DNA of 64,000 bases from the NCBI RefSeq assembly GCF_027744825.2, contig NC_071348.1, positions 20,493,563 through 20,557,562 on the forward strand, read 5' to 3'. Shown piece by piece: positions 61,643 to 64,000 of this stretch. The DNA is from Synchiropus splendidus. Taxonomy: Eukaryota > Chordata > Actinopteri > Syngnathiformes > Callionymidae. Below the pieces are notes generated by a model that worked only from the letters and a program-made list of their open reading frames with translations, did not search any database and was not told the DNA's origin. How positions within the stretch are numbered: the first letter of the stretch is position 1; each line of letters opens with the position of its first letter. The translations under genes and the position numbers were made by a program.

Positions 61643-64000
61643 GTTGATAACTTTGGGAAAACACCTCAGACTCCTTAGATTTGATGTGCAACTACTAGAA
61701 AGACCCTTTCTGATATAGTGGGTGATGAAAATTCGATGTTCTGAAGCTTTCCTCCAAAGTTATGGCACAATGCGTAAAACGCGTTTTCAGCCTGAGATAA
61801 GGTCGATTCCGGAACGCGAAACATAAAAATGTTGATAACTTTGGATGAACACTTCAGACAGCTTAGATTTGATGTGCAACTACTAGAATGACCCTTTCTG
61901 CTATAGTGGGATGTGAAAATTTCATGTTCCGAAGCTTCCCGGCAAAGTTATGGCACAATTCCGAAAACGCGTTTTCAGCCTTAGATACGGTGGGTTCCGA
62001 AACGCCAAACGAAAAAATGTTGATAACAATCGAAAAACACTTCAGACAGCTTAGATTTGATGTGCAACTACTAGAAAGAACCTTTCTGCTATTGTGGGAG
62101 GTCAAAATTTCATGGTCTGAAGCTTCCCTGGAAAGTTATGGGACAATGCAGAAAACGCATTTTCATCCTGAGATAAGGTCGATTCCGGAACGGCAAACAT
62201 AAAAATGTTGATAACTTTCGAAAAACACTTCAGACAGCTTAGATTTGATGTGCAACTACTAGAAAGACCCTTTCTGCTATAGTGGGAGGTTAAAATTTCA
62301 TGTTCAGAAGCTTCCATGCAAAGTTATGGCACAATGCAGACAACGCGTTTTCAGCCTGAGATAAAGTCGATTCTGGAACGCCAAACATAAAAATGTTGAT
62401 AATTTCCGAAAAACACTTCAGACAGCTTAGATTTGATGTGCAACTACTAGAAAGACCCTTTCTGCTATAGTGGGACGTGAAAATCTCATGTTCTGAAGCT
62501 TCCCTGCAAAGTTATGCCACAATGCAGAAAACCCGTTTTCAGCTTGAGATAAGGTGGGTTCCGGAACGCCAAACATAAAAATGTTGATAACTTTCGAAAA
62601 ACACTTCAGACAGCTTAGATTTGATGTGCTAATACTAGAAAGACCCTTCCTGCTATAGTGGGACGTGAAAATTTCATGTTCTGAATCTTCCCTGCAAAGT
62701 TATGGAACAATGCAGAAAACGATTTTTCATCCTGAGAAAAGGTCGATTCCGGAACGCCAAACATAAAAATGTTGATAACTTTCGAAAAACACTTCAGACA
62801 GCTTAGATTTGATGTGCAACTACTAGAAAGACCCTTTCTGCTATAGTGGGACGTGAAAATTTCATGTTCTGAAGCTTCCCTGCAAAGTTGTGGCACAATG
62901 CAGAAAACGCGTTTTCAGCCTGAGATAAGGTCGATTCTGGAACGCGAAACATAAAAATGTTGATAACTTTCAAAAAACACTTCAGACAGCTTAGATTTGA
63001 TGTGCAACTACTAGAAAGACCCTTTCTGCTGTAGTGGGAGGTGAACATTTCACGTTCTGAAGCTTCCATGCAAAGTTATGGCACAATGCAGACAACCCGT
63101 TTTCAGCCTGAGATAAGGTAGATTCCGGAACGCCAAACATAAAAATGTTGATAACTTTGGAAAAACACATCAGACATCTTAGATTTGATGTGCAACTACT
63201 AGAAAGACCCTTTCTGCAATAGTGGGAGGTTAAAATTTCATGTTCGGAAGCTTCCATGCAAAGTTATGGCACAATGCAGACAACGCGTTTTCAGCCTGAG
63301 ATAGGGTCGATTCTGGAACGCCAAACATAAAAATGTTGATAACTTCCGAAAAACACTTCAGACAGCCTAGATTTCATTTGCAACTACTAGAAAGACCCTT
63401 TCTGCTATACTGGGAGGAGAACATTTCATGTTCTGAAGCCTCCCTGCAAAGTTATGGCACAATGCAGAAAACGCGTTTTCAGTTTGAGATAAGGTGGGTT
63501 CCGGAACGCCAAACATAAAAATGTTGATAACTTCCGAAAAACACTTCAGACAGCTTAGATTTGATGTGCAACTACTAGAAAGACCCTTTTTGCTATAGTG
63601 GGACGTGAAAATTTCATGTTCTGAATCTTCCCTGCAAAGTTATGGGACAATACAGAAAACGATTTTTCATCCTGTGATAAGGTCGATTCCGGAACGCCAA
63701 ACATAAAAATGTTGATAACTTTCGAAAAACACTTCAGACAGCTAAGATTTGATGTGCAACTACTAGAAAGACCCTTTCTGCTATAGTGGGACGTGAAAAT
63801 TTCGTGTTCTGAAGCTTCCCTGCAAAGTTATGGCACAATGCAGACAACGCGTTTTCAGTCTGAGATAAGGTCGATTCTGGAACGCCAAAAATAAAAATGT
63901 TGATAACTTCCGAAAAACACTTCAGACAGCTTAGATTTGATGTGCAACTACTAGAAAGACCCTTTCTGCTATAGTGGGACGTGAAAATTTCATGTTCTGA
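61643..64000 (+). repeat. 28-monomer HOR, copy 3 (cut by window end, mosaic after 63.1 kb)
   Basis: Its first eight monomers follow copies 1 and 2 closely (private changes: TTGGATGAACAC near 61854, CCTTAGATACGG near 61980, ATGGAACAATG near 62703). From about 63147 it departs. The monomer at 63335 (CAGTTTGAG, GAAGCCTCC) belongs to position 55063 of copy 1, 11 monomers out of register. The monomer at 63711 joins a CAGCTAAG front to a GACAACGCG / AGTCTGAG back. The copy is therefore a recombinant between the two halves of the HOR. Confidence 0.85.

Larger units (their letters stand above)
1..64000 (+). repeat. 188-bp tandem satellite array filling the window
   Basis: The marker GTTGATAAC and its one-base variants recur every 188 bp from the first base to the last. 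I counted 339 complete monomers plus a partial one at each end, all in one orientation, with no spacer and no foreign insert. Fixed landmarks return in each unit in the same order: GTTGATAAC, AAAAACACTTCAGACAGC, GATTTGATGTGCAAC, TAGAAAGACCCTTTCTGC, TAGTGGGAGG, TTCATGTTCTGAAGCTTCC, AAAGTTATGGCACAATG, GAAAACGCGTTTTCAG, GAGATAAGG, TTCCGGAACGCC. A near-nucleosomal unit, head-to-tail order and nested higher-order repeats are known traits of centromeric satellites in plants and animals; a subtelomeric or knob-type heterochromatic array is the alternative. That it is satellite DNA is seen directly; centromere identity is inference. I cannot name the family or species. Confidence 0.98.

Noticed and set aside
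1..64000. CRISPR array
   Set aside because: The unit is 188 bp with no unique spacers and no cas genes; repeats abut each other directly.
1..64000. Bacterial origin iterons: TGTTGATAA is the complement of TTATCAACA, close to a DnaA box
   Set aside because: One copy per 188-bp monomer in 64 kb without any gene is not how bacterial origins are built, and the match to the DnaA consensus is imperfect.
1..64000. Ribosomal intergenic spacer, 5S gene array or telomeric repeat
   Set aside because: I saw no 5S, 18S or 25S-like sequence and no TTTAGGG/TTAGGG runs at any point.

Overview
The whole window is one uninterrupted tandem satellite array. I see no gene, no RNA gene, no transposon and no unique sequence. 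The repeat unit is 188 bp. Using the motif GTTGATAAC as the phase marker, I followed the array from end to end: about 182 bp of a partial monomer, 339 complete monomers (anchors at 183 through 63899) and a last partial monomer of about 100 bp. All are head to tail in the same orientation. A reference monomer (55431-55618) is about 41% GC by hand count. The pattern is that of a centromeric or other heterochromatic satellite of a complex eukaryote. Monomer length and style (A-tracts, near-nucleosomal length, higher-order repeats) fit a flowering plant best, but nothing here proves the lineage and I do not recognise the satellite family.

The layout changes from left to right. From 1 to about 12.2 kb, monomers are diverged from one another, one-base length slips are common, and there is only faint longer-range order. 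From 12.2 to 19.5 kb, short multimer duplications appear (a 7-mer of 1309 bp, a 16-mer-spaced pair). From 19.7 to 32.9 kb, clear higher-order repeats (HORs) are present: two 9-monomer blocks, then three 17-monomer blocks of about 3.19 kb, of which the second and third are almost identical. From 33 to 41.3 kb, 5-mer HORs of 940/941 bp dominate, with one block copied 4.9 kb away. From 41.3 to 51.3 kb there is a patchwork of 4-, 8-, 10- and 13-monomer duplications. From 51.3 kb to the end, a very long HOR of 28 monomers (5264 bp) appears in three copies (28-mer, 27-mer, truncated by the window), with only about a dozen or more single-base differences noticed between copies 1 and 2.

Monomer length tells the same story. 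Fifteen of the first 87 monomers are not 188 bp. Only 11 of the next 253 differ, several of them copies of one event, and all 93 monomers from 46415 to 63898 are exactly 188 bp. This suggests an older flank on the left and an actively homogenised part on the right. Within a monomer there are several small dyads, the strongest being a 14-bp perfect palindrome, GAAAACGCGTTTTC, which is lost in specific monomer types at recurring places in the HORs. The many 60-176 aa open frames are satellite by-products, not genes.
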